NCBI GenBank assembly: GCA_027489175.1
Contig: JAIYAE010000005.1
Location: forward strand, 62,001 to 126,000
Source: Rhodobacter sp.
GTDB lineage: Bacteria > Pseudomonadota > Alphaproteobacteria > Rhodobacterales > Rhodobacteraceae
Length of the DNA stretch: 64,000 nucleotides
Reading direction: 5' to 3'
Shown: one piece after another, positions 8,776-17,308 of the stretch
How positions within the stretch are numbered: the stretch's first letter is position 1
How the letters are laid out: every line of letters starts with the position of its first letter
Program-made: the position numbers and the translations under genes
Notes under the pieces: generated by a model
Database searches by the model: none
Told to the model about the DNA's origin: nothing
The model's input: the letters and a program-made list of their open reading frames with translations, nothing else

Positions 8776-9938
8776 TGGATTTCGGACTGTCCGAAGAACA
8801 GCGGATGATCGTGGATACCACGCGCGCTTTCGTGGAGGCGGAGTTGTATCCGCACGAGGCCGAGGTGGAGCGGTCGGGCGTCCTGCCGCTGGAGCTGATC
8901 CGCGAGGTGCAGCAAAAGGCGATGGCGGCGGGGCTTTATGCCGCCAACATGCCGGTGGAGGTGGGGGGCGCGGGCCTCGATACGCTGTCCTGGCTTTTGT
9001 ATGAAAAGGAACTGGGGCGGGCGAATTACGCGCTCCATTGGGCCTGCGTGGCGCGGCCGTCGAACATCCTGCTCGCCGGGAATGCCGAGCAGCGGGAGCG
9101 GTATCTGATGCCGTGCATCCGGGGCGAGACCTGGGATTGCCTGGCGATGACCGAACCCGGCGCGGGGTCGGACTTGCGGGGGATGAAGGCCAGCGCCCGG
9201 CAGGACTGCGGCGATTGGGTGCTGAACGGGACGAAGCATTTCATCAGCCATGCCGACCTTGCGGGCTTTGCCATCGTGTTCATGGCGAGCGGTGAGGAGG
9301 ACACCCCGCGCGGGCCGAAAAAGCTGATCACGGCCTTCTTTGTGGACAAGGGGACGCCCGGGTTCACGGTGCGCGACGGCTACCGCAACGTCAGCCACCG
9401 CGGCTACACCAACGCGGTGCTGGAGTTCGATGACTGCCGGGTGCCGGCGGCGAATGTGCTGGGCGAAGTGCACAGGGGGTTTGAGGTCGCAAACTCCTGG
9501 CTGGGGGCGACGCGGTTGCAGGTGGCAAGCACCTGCCTTGGCCGGGCCGAGCGGGCTTTGGGACACGCGATCAGCTATGCGGCGGAGAGGAAGCAGTTCG
9601 GTCAAGCCATCGGCAAGTTCCAGGGGGTCAGCTTCAAGCTGGCCGACATGGCGATGGAGTTGAAGGCGGCGGAGTTGCTGACGCGAGAGGCCGCGTGGAA
9701 ATACGACCAGGGCACGGTGACCGAAGCCGACATGGCGATGGCCAAGCTGAAGGCGACCGAAGTGCTGGCGATGGTCGCGGATGAGGCGATCCAGATCCAC
9801 GGCGGCATGGGGCTGATGGAAGAACTGCCGCTGGAGCGCATCTGGCGCGATGCGCGGGTGGAGCGGATCTGGGAGGGGACGAGCGAGATCCAGCGCCACA
9901 TCATCAGCCGCGAATTGCTACGGGCAGTGGGTGGCTGA
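8775..9938 (+). CDS. Acyl-CoA dehydrogenase, probably gamma-butyrobetainyl-CoA dehydrogenase / CaiA-like
   Basis: 387 residues, a complete FAD acyl-CoA dehydrogenase. The FAD/substrate loop CLAMTEPGAGSDLRGMKAS is near residue 125. The C-terminal IWEGTSEIQRHIIS (365-378) carries E367 at the usual catalytic-base position of short-chain members. ATG 8775 overlaps the stop of the dehydrogenase-thioesterase and is preceded by AGGGGAGGG. Beside a CaiD-like hydratase and a CoA ligase, the likely reaction is gamma-butyrobetainyl-CoA to crotonobetainyl-CoA, or the reverse as in CaiA. Other short branched acyl-CoAs cannot be excluded from sequence alone. Confidence 0.85.
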   Translation: MDFGLSEEQRMIVDTTRAFVEAELYPHEAEVERSGVLPLELIREVQQKAMAAGLYAANMPVEVGGAGLDTLSWLLYEKELGRANYALHWACVARPSNILLAGNAEQRERYLMPCIRGETWDCLAMTEPGAGSDLRGMKASARQDCGDWVLNGTKHFISHADLAGFAIVFMASGEEDTPRGPKKLITAFFVDKGTPGFTVRDGYRNVSHRGYTNAVLEFDDCRVPAANVLGEVHRGFEVANSWLGATRLQVASTCLGRAERALGHAISYAAERKQFGQAIGKFQGVSFKLADMAMELKAAELLTREAAWKYDQGTVTEADMAMAKLKATEVLAMVADEAIQIHGGMGLMEELPLERIWRDARVERIWEGTSEIQRHIISRELLRAVGG

Positions 9939-9947
9939 AGCGTCGGA

Positions 9948-10006
9948 GCGAGGGGTTTCACACCCCTCGCGCTCCCCGTGGGATATTTGAGGACAGAAAA
10001 TGCAAG
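9948..10006 (+). repeat. Dispersed hairpin-tail element, copy A
   Basis: The 9-bp hairpin GCGAGGGGT-ttcac-ACCCCTCGC (9948-9970) is followed by the tail CTCCCCGTGGGATATTTG and GGACAGAAAATG. It is almost identical over about 45 bases to the copy at 39.99 kb. Confidence 0.8.
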
Positions 10007-10155
10007 CTTTCTACGCTTCTGATAACCGAGCGTTAAGGTTAATCGGCGAATCTGGCTGCACGGTACAGGCGGGGACGCCGATGACCGTGACGGGAAATGG
10101 CACCTCGCTTCGTTCATCGGGGCGAGGTGTTCTCATTTTCTGTCCCCAAATATCC
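9981..10155. repeat. Inverted pair of element tails inside the carnitine cluster
   Basis: GGATATTTGAGGACAGAAAATG at 9981-10002 (22 bases; quoted in part elsewhere) is matched by its reverse complement at 10134-10155 with one mismatch. The arms enclose 131 bases without a gene; inside is an 8-bp hairpin CACCTCGC/GCGAGGTG (10101-10129). Together with the outer hairpins the unit spans 9948-10184 and resembles a small non-autonomous insertion. Confidence 0.6.
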
Positions 10156-10184
10156 TCGGGGGTCCGGGGGCAGACAGCCCCCGG
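10134..10184 (-). repeat. Dispersed hairpin-tail element, copy B
   Basis: Reverse orientation: the hairpin CCGGGGGC-agaca-GCCCCCGG (10164-10184) with the tail on its left, CATTTTCTGTCCCCAAATAT. It faces copy A. Confidence 0.75.
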
Positions 10185-10211
10185 CGGGTTCAGCTGGGCC
10201 GGAGGCCGGAA

Positions 10212-12197
10212 ATGAGTCGCCTCGACCGTCTCCTCCGCCCGCGCCATATCGCTGTCCTTGGCGCTGGCTGGGCGCAGAACGTCATAGAGCAATGCCAGAA
10301 GATGGGCTTTCAGGGCCCGGTCTGGCCAGTGCATCCAACCAAGACCGAGATCGGGGGACTGAAAACCTATGCCAGCCTCGCCGATCTGCCCGAACCGCCC
10401 GATGCGACGTTCATCGGGGTCAACCGTTTCGCTACCATTGACGTCGTGGCCGAGCTTGCGGCGATGGGGGCGGGGGGAGCGATCTCATTCGCCTCTGGCT
10501 GGGAAGAGGCGGGGGAAGCGGGGTTGCAGGACCGGCTGGTCGCGGCGGCGGGGGAAATGCCGATCCTTGGGCCGAATTGCTATGGGGTGATCAACTACCT
10601 TGACGGCGCGCTCCTCTGGCCGGACCAGCATGGTGGGGTGCGGGTCGGAAGCGGGGTTGCGCTGGTCAGCCAGTCCTCCAACATCGTCATCAACATGGGG
10701 ATGCAGGCGCGGGGCCTGCCGGTGGCTTATGTCGCCTGTCTGGGGAACGCTGCCGTTGTCGGGCTGGCTGAATTGACCGGCGCGCTGCTGGATGATCCGC
10801 GCGTCACGGCTGTGGGCCTTTACATCGAGGGGATCGATGATGCGCCCGCCTTTGCCGCCCTGGCGGAAAAGGCGCGCCGCATGGGCAAAGGGGTGGTGGC
10901 GATCAAGTCGGGGAAGACGGAGCTGAGCCGGACGGCGGCGGCCAGCCACACCGCCTCGCTGGCCGGGGGCGGGGCGGCCTCCAGCGCTTTCTTGCGGCAG
11001 ATCGGGGTGGCGGAAGTGAATTCGCCCAGTGAGTTGATCGAAACCCTGAAGATCTTTCACGTCCACGGGCCGCAGATCGGGACGCGGATCTGTTCGCTCT
11101 CATGCTCCGGCGGTGAGGCGGGGCTGGTCGCCGATCTGGGCGAGCCTTATGGGATCGACTTCCCCCCGGTGCCGCAAGCCACCCATGACCGGCTGTTTGC
11201 CGTGCTGGGGGAAATCCCCACAATCTCCAACCCACTGGACTATCACACCTTCATCTGGGGTGATGGGCCGAAGACGACGGAAGTTTTCAGCGCCATGCTG
11301 GAGGCCTATGACGGAGGGCTTTACATCATCGATACGCCTCGGACCGACCGCTGCGATCCGTCCAGCTATCAGCCCGCGCTGGATGCTATTGTGGCGGCGC
11401 AAAAGGCGACGGGGAAGATCGCCTTCCCGGTCGCCTCGATGGTGGAGAACTTTGGTGAGCCTCGGGTGCAGGCAATGATGGCTGAGGGGGTGTGCACCTT
11501 GCTGGGGCTGGAGACGGCCTTGGCGGCGGTGAAGGCGGCGCAGACGCCGGCGGGGGTGGCGGGCTGGCGGCCGGTCCGGGCGCTGCCCGAGCGTGACACG
11601 CGGCTTTTGAGTGAGGCGGAGGGAAAGGCGCTGATCTCCTCGGCCGGGGTTCCGGTGCCGGGGTCGGTGACGGGGGCGACCTTGGCTGACCTCGACGTGT
11701 CGGGCTTGCGCCCGCCGTTCGCGGTCAAGGGCCTTGGGTTTGCGCACAAGACCGAAGCGGGGGCGGTGCGGTTGGGGGTGACCTCGCTGGACGGCCAGGC
11801 GCCGATGCCGGGGGCGACGGGTTATCTGGTGGAAGAGATGGTGACCGGGGCGGTGGCAGAGGTGCTGGTCGGCCTGCGGCGCGACCCGGTTTACGGTGTG
11901 ACGCTGACCTTGGGCCTGGGGGGCGTGACGGCGGAGGTGCTCGCGGATACGGTGACGCTGGTGCTGCCGGTGACCGAGGCGCAGGTGCTGGAGGCAGTGA
12001 AGCGCCTGCGGCTTTGGCCCTTGCTGGACGGCTACCGCGGGCGGCCCCGTGCGGACATGGCTGCGGTGGCGGGTATCGCGGTGCGGCTTGGGGCGCTGAT
12101 GCTGGGCGACGGAAGCCTTGAGGAGATTGAGATCAACCCGGTCATGGTGCGCGAAACGGGTGCCGTGGCGGTGGATGCATTGGTGAGGAGAGCATGA
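10212..12197 (+). CDS. ADP-forming acyl-CoA synthetase family protein (CoA ligase)
   Basis: 661 residues in the single-chain NDP-forming order: CoA-binding Rossmann domain (about 1-130), succinyl-CoA-ligase-like domains (about 140-430) with the phosphohistidine loop ASHTASLAGG (H246), and a C-terminal ATP-grasp domain (about 440-655; FAVKGLGFAHKTEAGAVRLG; EEIEINPVMV). ATG 10212 follows GGAGG. It would activate a carboxylic acid with CoA at the cost of ATP to ADP. Next to the acyl-CoA dehydrogenase and CaiD-like genes, gamma-butyrobetaine, crotonobetaine or carnitine is the likely substrate. The textbook CaiC ligase belongs to the unrelated AMP-forming family. The stop overlaps the next start by four bases. 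Confidence 0.85.
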   Translation: MSRLDRLLRPRHIAVLGAGWAQNVIEQCQKMGFQGPVWPVHPTKTEIGGLKTYASLADLPEPPDATFIGVNRFATIDVVAELAAMGAGGAISFASGWEEAGEAGLQDRLVAAAGEMPILGPNCYGVINYLDGALLWPDQHGGVRVGSGVALVSQSSNIVINMGMQARGLPVAYVACLGNAAVVGLAELTGALLDDPRVTAVGLYIEGIDDAPAFAALAEKARRMGKGVVAIKSGKTELSRTAAASHTASLAGGGAASSAFLRQIGVAEVNSPSELIETLKIFHVHGPQIGTRICSLSCSGGEAGLVADLGEPYGIDFPPVPQATHDRLFAVLGEIPTISNPLDYHTFIWGDGPKTTEVFSAMLEAYDGGLYIIDTPRTDRCDPSSYQPALDAIVAAQKATGKIAFPVASMVENFGEPRVQAMMAEGVCTLLGLETALAAVKAAQTPAGVAGWRPVRALPERDTRLLSEAEGKALISSAGVPVPGSVTGATLADLDVSGLRPPFAVKGLGFAHKTEAGAVRLGVTSLDGQAPMPGATGYLVEEMVTGAVAEVLVGLRRDPVYGVTLTLGLGGVTAEVLADTVTLVLPVTEAQVLEAVKRLRLWPLLDGYRGRPRADMAAVAGIAVRLGALMLGDGSLEEIEINPVMVRETGAVAVDALVRRA

Positions 12198-12991
12198 TGG
12201 AAATGCGGACCGAAGGCCCGATCAAGACCCGGCGGGAAGGGGCTATCCTTGAGGTCACGCTGGACGCGCCCAAGGCCAATGCGATCAGCCTGAAAACCAG
12301 CCGGATCATGGGATTGGTGTTCCGCGACTTTCGAGATGATGACAGCCTTCGCGTCTGCATCATCCGCGCGGCGGGGGAGAAGTTCTTCTGCCCCGGCTGG
12401 GACCTGAAGGCCGCGGCCGAGGGCGATGCGGTGGATGGCGACTATGGGGTTGGGGGCTTTGCGGGGCTGCAGGAGCTGCCGAACCTCAACAAGCCGGTGA
12501 TCGCAGCGGTGCAGGGCATCTGCTGTGGCGGGGGGGTGGAGTTTGCGCTCAGCGCTGACCTGATCCTGTGTTCGACGAATGCGACCTTCGCGTTGCCGGA
12601 GATCCGGTCGGGCACGGTGGCGGACGCGGCCAGCATCAAGCTGCCAAAGCGGATCCCTTATCATGTGGCGATGGACCTTCTCTTGACCGGGCGCTGGTTT
12701 GACGCCGAGGAAGCGCATCGCTGGGGGATCGTGAAGGAAATCTGCTCGCCCGAGGAGTTGCTGCCGAAGGCGTGGGACCTGGCGCGCCTGCTGGAATCTG
12801 GCCCGCCGCTTGTCTACGCCGCGATCAAGGAAGTGGTGCGCGAGGCTGAAAACATGCGCTTTCAGGACGCGCTGAACCGGATCACCAAGCGGCAGATGCC
12901 GACGGTGGACCGGCTGTATTCCAGCGAGGATCAGCTGGAGGGGGCGAAGGCCTTTGCCGAAAAGCGCGATCCGGTGTGGAAGGGGCGCTAG
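12194..12991 (+). CDS. caiD: CaiD-like crotonobetainyl-CoA hydratase / carnitinyl-CoA dehydratase
   Basis: A 265-residue crotonase-fold enzyme. GWDLKAAAEGDA, GGFAGLQEL and the C-terminal AFAEKRDPVWKGR closely resemble E. coli CaiD as I remember it. Two acidic residues, E116 (GGGVE) and E136 (ALPEIRSG), sit 20 apart like CaiD's catalytic pair. It would interconvert crotonobetainyl-CoA and carnitinyl-CoA. It starts at ATG 12194 (or 12197), overlapping the ligase stop, so the two are translationally coupled. It ends tail-to-tail with the DHFR-like gene (stops overlap). A thioesterase or transferase to free carnitine from CoA is not separately encoded here. Confidence 0.85.
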   Translation: MMEMRTEGPIKTRREGAILEVTLDAPKANAISLKTSRIMGLVFRDFRDDDSLRVCIIRAAGEKFFCPGWDLKAAAEGDAVDGDYGVGGFAGLQELPNLNKPVIAAVQGICCGGGVEFALSADLILCSTNATFALPEIRSGTVADAASIKLPKRIPYHVAMDLLLTGRWFDAEEAHRWGIVKEICSPEELLPKAWDLARLLESGPPLVYAAIKEVVREAENMRFQDALNRITKRQMPTVDRLYSSEDQLEGAKAFAEKRDPVWKGR

Positions 12992-13524
12992 GGGCGCACA
13001 AGGTAGCGTGACTGGACGAGGCCCGACAGAAAGGCGGTGGTCGCCTGATGCGTCAGCTCAAGATCGCCGTCCAGTGCGCCGAAAAGGCTGCGCCCCGTGC
13101 CAAGCAGCACCGGGATGCGCGACAGGATCAGGTCATGGACCAAACCCTCGCGCAGGAAGGCCTGCACGATCTGCCCGCCGTCGACATAGACCCTTGCGGC
13201 CCCTTGCGCGCCCAGATGATCCATCGCCGCCTGCGGGGTAAGGTCGGCGAACGTGACCTTGCCGCGCAGGGCGTCGGGCACCGGCGTTGCTGCAAGGCTG
13301 CGCGACAGCACCAGCACAGGTTTGTCATAGGGCCAGGCGTCAAAGCCCAGCACGGCCTGGTACGTGCCGCGCCCCATCACGATGGCGTCTATGTCCGACA
13401 TGAAGGCGTCATAGCCGTGATCTTCGCCTTCGTGTTCCGGGCGGATCAGCCAGTCCAGGCTGCCATCGGTGCGGGCAATGAAACCGTCAAGGCTGGTGGC
13501 GATGAAGACATGTCCGGTGGGCAT
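12988..13524 (-). CDS. Dihydrofolate reductase / RibD C-terminal family protein
   Basis: 178 residues. N-terminal VFIATSLDGFIARTDGSLDW and central IDAIVMGRGTYQAV place it in the RibD_C/DHFR-like NADPH reductase superfamily (YyaP/YwjB type). Members are usually uncharacterised, and real DHFR activity should not be assumed. ATG 13524 is preceded by AAGGAG. It is a single gene, convergent with the CaiD-like gene. Confidence 0.85.
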   Translation of the reverse strand: MPTGHVFIATSLDGFIARTDGSLDWLIRPEHEGEDHGYDAFMSDIDAIVMGRGTYQAVLGFDAWPYDKPVLVLSRSLAATPVPDALRGKVTFADLTPQAAMDHLGAQGAARVYVDGGQIVQAFLREGLVHDLILSRIPVLLGTGRSLFGALDGDLELTHQATTAFLSGLVQSRYLVRP

Positions 13525-13665
13525 CGGGGCGCTCCTTCAGCGAGTCGGGGGGCGTTTGATGTCATGCCGCGCCGGATTTTCCAAGAGGATGTTTTTCCTT
13601 TGTTCCAAGCTGGCCCTCTGACGGCAATCGCACTAGCCTGGCCCTGAAGAGAAGGAGGCCGATGC

Positions 13666-14136
13666 ATGCCCACCCATGATTATACCTCCCGCATCCTGTG
13701 GACCGGCAACCGGGGTGAGGGGACGGCGCATTACAAGGCTTATGACCGGACCTGGGATATTGCGGTGCCGGGGAAGGCTGTGGTGCATTGTTCAAACGAT
13801 CCGCTCTTGGGCGGGGACCCGGGGAAGATGAACCCGGAGGACTTGCTGCTCAGCGCCCTCTCGGCCTGTCACATGCTGTGGTATCTGCATTATGCGAGTG
13901 ATGCGGGAATTGTGGTGACATCGTATTCCGACAGCCCCCTCGGGGTGGGCGAGGTGGGGCGGGGTGGTGCGGGGCGGTTCGCGAAGGTGACCTTGCGGCC
14001 GCATGTCATTGTGAAGCCGGGGACAGACCTCAAGGCTGCCGAGGCGATACATCACCGCATCCACGACGTGTGCTTCATCGCCAGGTCGGTCAACTTTCCG
14101 GTGGACTATGCGCCGAGTTTTGATGTGGTTGCCTGA
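13666..14136 (+). CDS. OsmC family peroxiredoxin-like protein
   Basis: 156 residues. The first half has DPLLGGDPGKMNPEDLLLSALSACHML, which contains the Cys (C66-type position) of the OsmC fold. The second catalytic Cys lies in HDVCFIARS near the C-terminus. OsmC/Ohr proteins reduce organic hydroperoxides in the cytoplasm with thiols. The start at 13666 is set by AAGGAGG at 13652-13658; ATG 13662 is out of frame. It stands alone between the DHFR-like gene and the GMC oxidoreductase. Confidence 0.88.
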   Translation: MPTHDYTSRILWTGNRGEGTAHYKAYDRTWDIAVPGKAVVHCSNDPLLGGDPGKMNPEDLLLSALSACHMLWYLHYASDAGIVVTSYSDSPLGVGEVGRGGAGRFAKVTLRPHVIVKPGTDLKAAEAIHHRIHDVCFIARSVNFPVDYAPSFDVVA

Positions 14137-14220
14137 CCGGACCGCTGAAGGCTGACCGCGTCGCTCCTTGCTGGACCGTCGCGGCGCGGCGACGGCGTCG
14201 CAGGAGAGGCCGCCCTGAGC

Positions 14221-14237
14221 GCGACATTTGATGTCGC
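14221..14237. promoter_or_regulatory. Perfect palindrome upstream of GMC oxidoreductase
   Basis: GCGACAT-TTG-ATGTCGC, with 7-bp arms, lies 61 bases before the start of the oxidoreductase. Its size and AT-rich centre suit an operator for a dimeric regulator. No adjacent regulator gene is an obvious owner. Confidence 0.45.
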
Positions 14238-14297
14238 AAAGCGGACGGTCCGAGGGCCCACCCCCCGCTAGGGTGCCGCAAGGTGCCGGGGGGCAAC

Positions 14298-15911
14298 ATG
14301 GACGAGACCGATTACATCATCGTGGGCGCAGGCTCGGCGGGCTGTGTGCTGGCCGAACGGCTGTCGGCCAACGGCAAGCATCGGGTGACAGTGCTGGAAG
14401 CGGGCGGGTCCGACCGGCGGTTCTATGTCCATCTGCCGCTGGGCTATGGCAAGCTGTTCTACGACCCCGCCGTCAACTGGCTGTACAAGACCGAACCCGA
14501 CCCGGGCCTTGCCGGCGCGCGGGATCACTGGCCACGGGGGCGGGTGCTGGGCGGGTCCTCCAGCATCAACGCGATGGTCTACATCCGGGGGCACCGGGCG
14601 GATTATGACGACTGGGGCCGCGACAATCCTGGCTGGGGCTGGGATGACTGCCTGGCCGCCTACAAGGCGATGGAGCATAACGAGGCCGGGGCGGATGCCT
14701 GGCGCGGACAGGGCGGGCCCTTGTTCGTCTCGGCCAACCAAAGCGGGCTGCACCCCCTGGTGCCGCAGTTCATCGCGGCCTGCGGGCAGGGCGGGCTGGC
14801 CCCCACGCCGGATTTCAACGGCGCAAGTCAGGAAGGTGCTGGCGTCTATCAGATGACCATCAAGGGCGGGCGCAGAAATTCCGCCGCGCGGGCCTTCCTG
14901 CGCCCGGCGATGAAGCGGGCCAATGTGCGGGTCATCACCAATGCTTTGGCGACGCGGGTGCTGATGGAAGGCGGTCGCGCCGTCGGGGTGGAATACCGCA
15001 AGGGCGGCGCAGTGCAGGTTCTGCGCGCGCGGGCCGAGGTGATCCTGTCGGGCGGGGCCATCAATTCCCCCCAATTGCTGCAACTGTCGGGGATCGGGCC
15101 GGGGGGGCTGCTGCAGGGTCTGGGCATTCCGGTCGTGCGGGACAACCCGAACGTAGGCGACCATCTGAGCGATCATCAGGGCATCAACTACACCTGGTCG
15201 ATGAACGTGCCGACCTACAATGACGAGCTGCGCCCCTGGTGGGGCAAGCTGCGCGCCGGCATGCAATATGTCCTGACCCGGAGCGGCCCCCTGGCCAAGT
15301 CGATCAACCATGCGGGCGGGTTCTTCCGGACAAGGCCCGACCTCGACCGGCCGAACATGCAGCTGTATTTCCAGGCATTCTCAACCCTCATCCCGCGCGA
15401 GGGGGAGCGGCCGGTGCTGAACCCGGACCCCTGGTCGGGGATGAGCATCGGGCTGTCGAATTGCCGGCCCACCAGCCAAGGGCATATCCGGCTGCGGTCT
15501 GCCGATCCCGGGGCGCATCCGGTGATCACGGCGAATGCGTTTTCCACCAATCACGACGTCGAAGAGATGCTGGCGGCGGTGAAATACCTGCGCCACATCG
15601 CGGCACAACCAGCGCTGGCACGGCTGATCAAGGAAGAGCTGCGCCCGGGGCCGGCGGCGGTGACGGATGAAGACCTGATCGCCGATTTCCGCGCCCGGTC
15701 CGGGACGGTCTACCACCCAAGCTGCACCTGCCGGATGGGGCCGGATGCGGGCACAAGCGTGGTGGATGCGCGGCTGCGAGTACATGGTGTGGACGCGCTG
15801 CGGGTGATCGACGCCAGCGCCTTTCCGACGCTGATCGCGGGAAACACCAACGCGCCTGCGATGCTGATGGGCTGGAAGGGTGCCGAGGCGGTGCTGGCCG
15901 ACGCACGTTGA
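14298..15911 (+). CDS. GMC-family FAD oxidoreductase, choline-dehydrogenase-like
   Basis: 537 residues. The FAD-binding dinucleotide fold is at the extreme N-terminus ([17 protein letters not shown]), with GMC signature 1 ([20 protein letters not shown]) near 80-100 and signature 2 ([17 protein letters not shown]) near 253-270. The C-terminal catalytic region [10 protein letters not shown] has the active-site His, and [11 protein letters not shown] follows. ATG 14298 is preferred to GTG 14283 because it directly precedes the FAD fold. It oxidises a primary alcohol. Choline is one possible substrate given BetC three genes on, but sequence from the wider family (alkanol, PEG, glucoside dehydrogenases) is too similar to decide. 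Confidence 0.85.
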   Translation: MDETDYIIVGAGSAGCVLAERLSANGKHRVTVLEAGGSDRRFYVHLPLGYGKLFYDPAVNWLYKTEPDPGLAGARDHWPRGRVLGGSSSINAMVYIRGHRADYDDWGRDNPGWGWDDCLAAYKAMEHNEAGADAWRGQGGPLFVSANQSGLHPLVPQFIAACGQGGLAPTPDFNGASQEGAGVYQMTIKGGRRNSAARAFLRPAMKRANVRVITNALATRVLMEGGRAVGVEYRKGGAVQVLRARAEVILSGGAINSPQLLQLSGIGPGGLLQGLGIPVVRDNPNVGDHLSDHQGINYTWSMNVPTYNDELRPWWGKLRAGMQYVLTRSGPLAKSINHAGGFFRTRPDLDRPNMQLYFQAFSTLIPREGERPVLNPDPWSGMSIGLSNCRPTSQGHIRLRSADPGAHPVITANAFSTNHDVEEMLAAVKYLRHIAAQPALARLIKEELRPGPAAVTDEDLIADFRARSGTVYHPSCTCRMGPDAGTSVVDARLRVHGVDALRVIDASAFPTLIAGNTNAPAMLMGWKGAEAVLADAR

Positions 15912-15924
15912 CCTTGAACGGGCC

Positions 15925-15959
15925 GCCGTTGCCAGGGGCATCGAGCCCCTGGCAACGGC
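15925..15959. terminator. Perfect 15-bp-stem hairpin after the GMC gene
   Basis: GCCGTTGCCAGGGGC (15925-15939), loop ATCGA, then the exact complement at 15945-15959. It lies 13 bases after the stop. There is no T-run on either side, so it may be a transcript stabiliser or Rho-dependent 3' end rather than an intrinsic terminator. Confidence 0.5.
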
Positions 15960-16026
15960 ATTGCCATCGCAGGCCCGGGCCGGTCACTTTTGCCTGCAAG
16001 GTGGAGCGGCGGGCCAGGGTGCAGAT

Positions 16027-16049
16027 GAGTTTTTTTGAAAAGAGCAAGT
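16027..16049 (+). repeat. Degenerate element tail, copy H
   Basis: GAGTTTTTTTG then AAAAGAGCAAG matches the tail at 1493-1514 in both blocks. It lies just beyond the 3' end of the YafY-type regulator gene. Confidence 0.4.
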
Positions 16050-16073
16050 GCCGGGCCGGGGCCGGGTCTGGGG

Positions 16074-16793
16074 TCAGCGCTTGAGGTCGCGGTAGGGGCA
16101 GACGTCAGCGGCAAAGGGGACGTGGCGACGGCGAAAGCTGGTGCCGTTCAGCGGTTCGGGGGTGGTGATCCGGTCCATGCGGAAATGGCGAAAGTCGTCG
16201 CGGGCCGGGTCCCAGGCGACAAGGTACCAGAGCGGCGGCAGGATCAGCATCGCCTGCGGTTCAACGGTGCGGAGGGTCTGCGTGCCCTTGGCATCCAGGT
16301 AGCGAAACCGCAGGAGGAGGCCGGTCAGGAAGGCCGTCTCGAACGCGGGCAGGAGGGCGGCGTCCATCGGGCGCAGGTCTGACAGGTCTTGCTGGGGCGC
16401 AAGCTGGCCGACATGCAGGCAATCCAGAAACCGCCGCAGGTCACGCAGCTTGTCGGGCGGCAGGGCGCGTTCGATCTTGGCAAGGCCCGCATCGGCAAGG
16501 CTGGCAAAGGGCAGGTTGCCCGCCGCGCGCATCGCGGCGACGCTGATCAGGAGGGCAAACACCTCAGCCACCGTCAGGCGGGGGGTGGTCTGCACCGATT
16601 GCGGGTCAAGCTGCAGCCCGCCGCCACGCCCGGGGTCAGAGTGGATGACAAAGCCCTGATCCCGAAGCGCGCCGATGTCGCGCAGGATGGTGCGGCGTGA
16701 GGCGCCGACCTCGGCCGCAAGTTCGGCCACGGTGGTGGTGCCACTGCGGCGGAGGTGGCGGGCGAGGACGTCCTGGCGGGTGCGGCTGTTCAT
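16074..16793 (-). CDS. YafY-type WYL-domain transcriptional regulator
   Basis: 239 residues. An N-terminal DeoR/HTH_11 winged helix (residues 1-60; [20 protein letters not shown]) is followed by a WYL-like domain (about 130-220; [20 protein letters not shown]). Such proteins usually bind a small or nucleic-acid ligand and repress neighbouring genes. ATG 16793 starts right before the winged helix. Transcribed divergently from a RidA-family gene 84 bases away, it may control that gene. Confidence 0.88.
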   Translation of the reverse strand: MNSRTRQDVLARHLRRSGTTTVAELAAEVGASRRTILRDIGALRDQGFVIHSDPGRGGGLQLDPQSVQTTPRLTVAEVFALLISVAAMRAAGNLPFASLADAGLAKIERALPPDKLRDLRRFLDCLHVGQLAPQQDLSDLRPMDAALLPAFETAFLTGLLLRFRYLDAKGTQTLRTVEPQAMLILPPLWYLVAWDPARDDFRHFRMDRITTPEPLNGTSFRRRHVPFAADVCPYRDLKR

Positions 16794-16877
16794 GCGGCAA
16801 GGATAGCAGTTTTGGTGACAGAATTTGGCACCGTTTGATCCTACCTCGCCCCGGCAACTGTCAGCAAGGAGTGAGAC

Positions 16878-17273
16878 ATGCAACGTACTGCTGTAAATCC
16901 GTGGGATTGGTCGCTGGCGCTGGGCTACAATCAGGGCGAGGTTCTGGAAGGGGTCAGCCGCCAGCTGATCTGTGCCGGGCAGACCGCTGTGGATGGGTCG
17001 GGCGCGCCGCAGTTTCTGGGTGACATGCGCGGCCAGATCGGGCTCGCCTTGGACAATCTGGAAGCGGTGCTGGCAAAGGCCGGGATGGGCCTTGGCCATG
17101 TCGTGCGGCTGGTGGTCTATGCCACCGATGTCGACGCGGCGCTGCGGAACTTTGACCTGATGGGCATGCGGTTTGGCCCGGCAGGGGTGCGCCCGCCGAT
17201 GACGCTTGTGGGCGTGACCCGGCTGGCCGTGCCGGGGTTGATGTTCGAGATCGAGGCGACGGCGGCGGCCTAA
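16878..17273 (+). CDS. RidA/YjgF/YER057c family protein
   Basis: 131 residues. It aligns with enamine/imine deaminases that hydrolyse reactive 2-aminoacrylate-type intermediates in the cytoplasm. GDMRGQIGLALDNLEAVLAK and the C-terminal GVRPPMTLVGVTRLAVPGLM, with the conserved Arg of the RPP loop, support this. AAGGAG sits 6 bases before ATG 16878. Convergent with betC, sharing a terminator hairpin. Confidence 0.88.
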   Translation: MQRTAVNPWDWSLALGYNQGEVLEGVSRQLICAGQTAVDGSGAPQFLGDMRGQIGLALDNLEAVLAKAGMGLGHVVRLVVYATDVDAALRNFDLMGMRFGPAGVRPPMTLVGVTRLAVPGLMFEIEATAAA

Positions 17274-17280
17274 GCGCTGA

Positions 17281-17308
17281 AAGGGCGGGTGCCCCGCCCG
17301 CCCTTATT
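17281..17308. terminator. Bidirectional terminator between ridA-like gene and betC
   Basis: AAGGGCGGG (17281-17289) pairs with CCCGCCCTT (17297-17305), with a 7-base loop. It overlaps the betC stop codon at 17304-17306. Confidence 0.6.

Noticed and set aside
10009-10035. TTAAGGTTAA sequence resembling a CtrA site
   Set aside because: The two TTAA halves are two bases apart rather than seven, and no cell-cycle gene follows.
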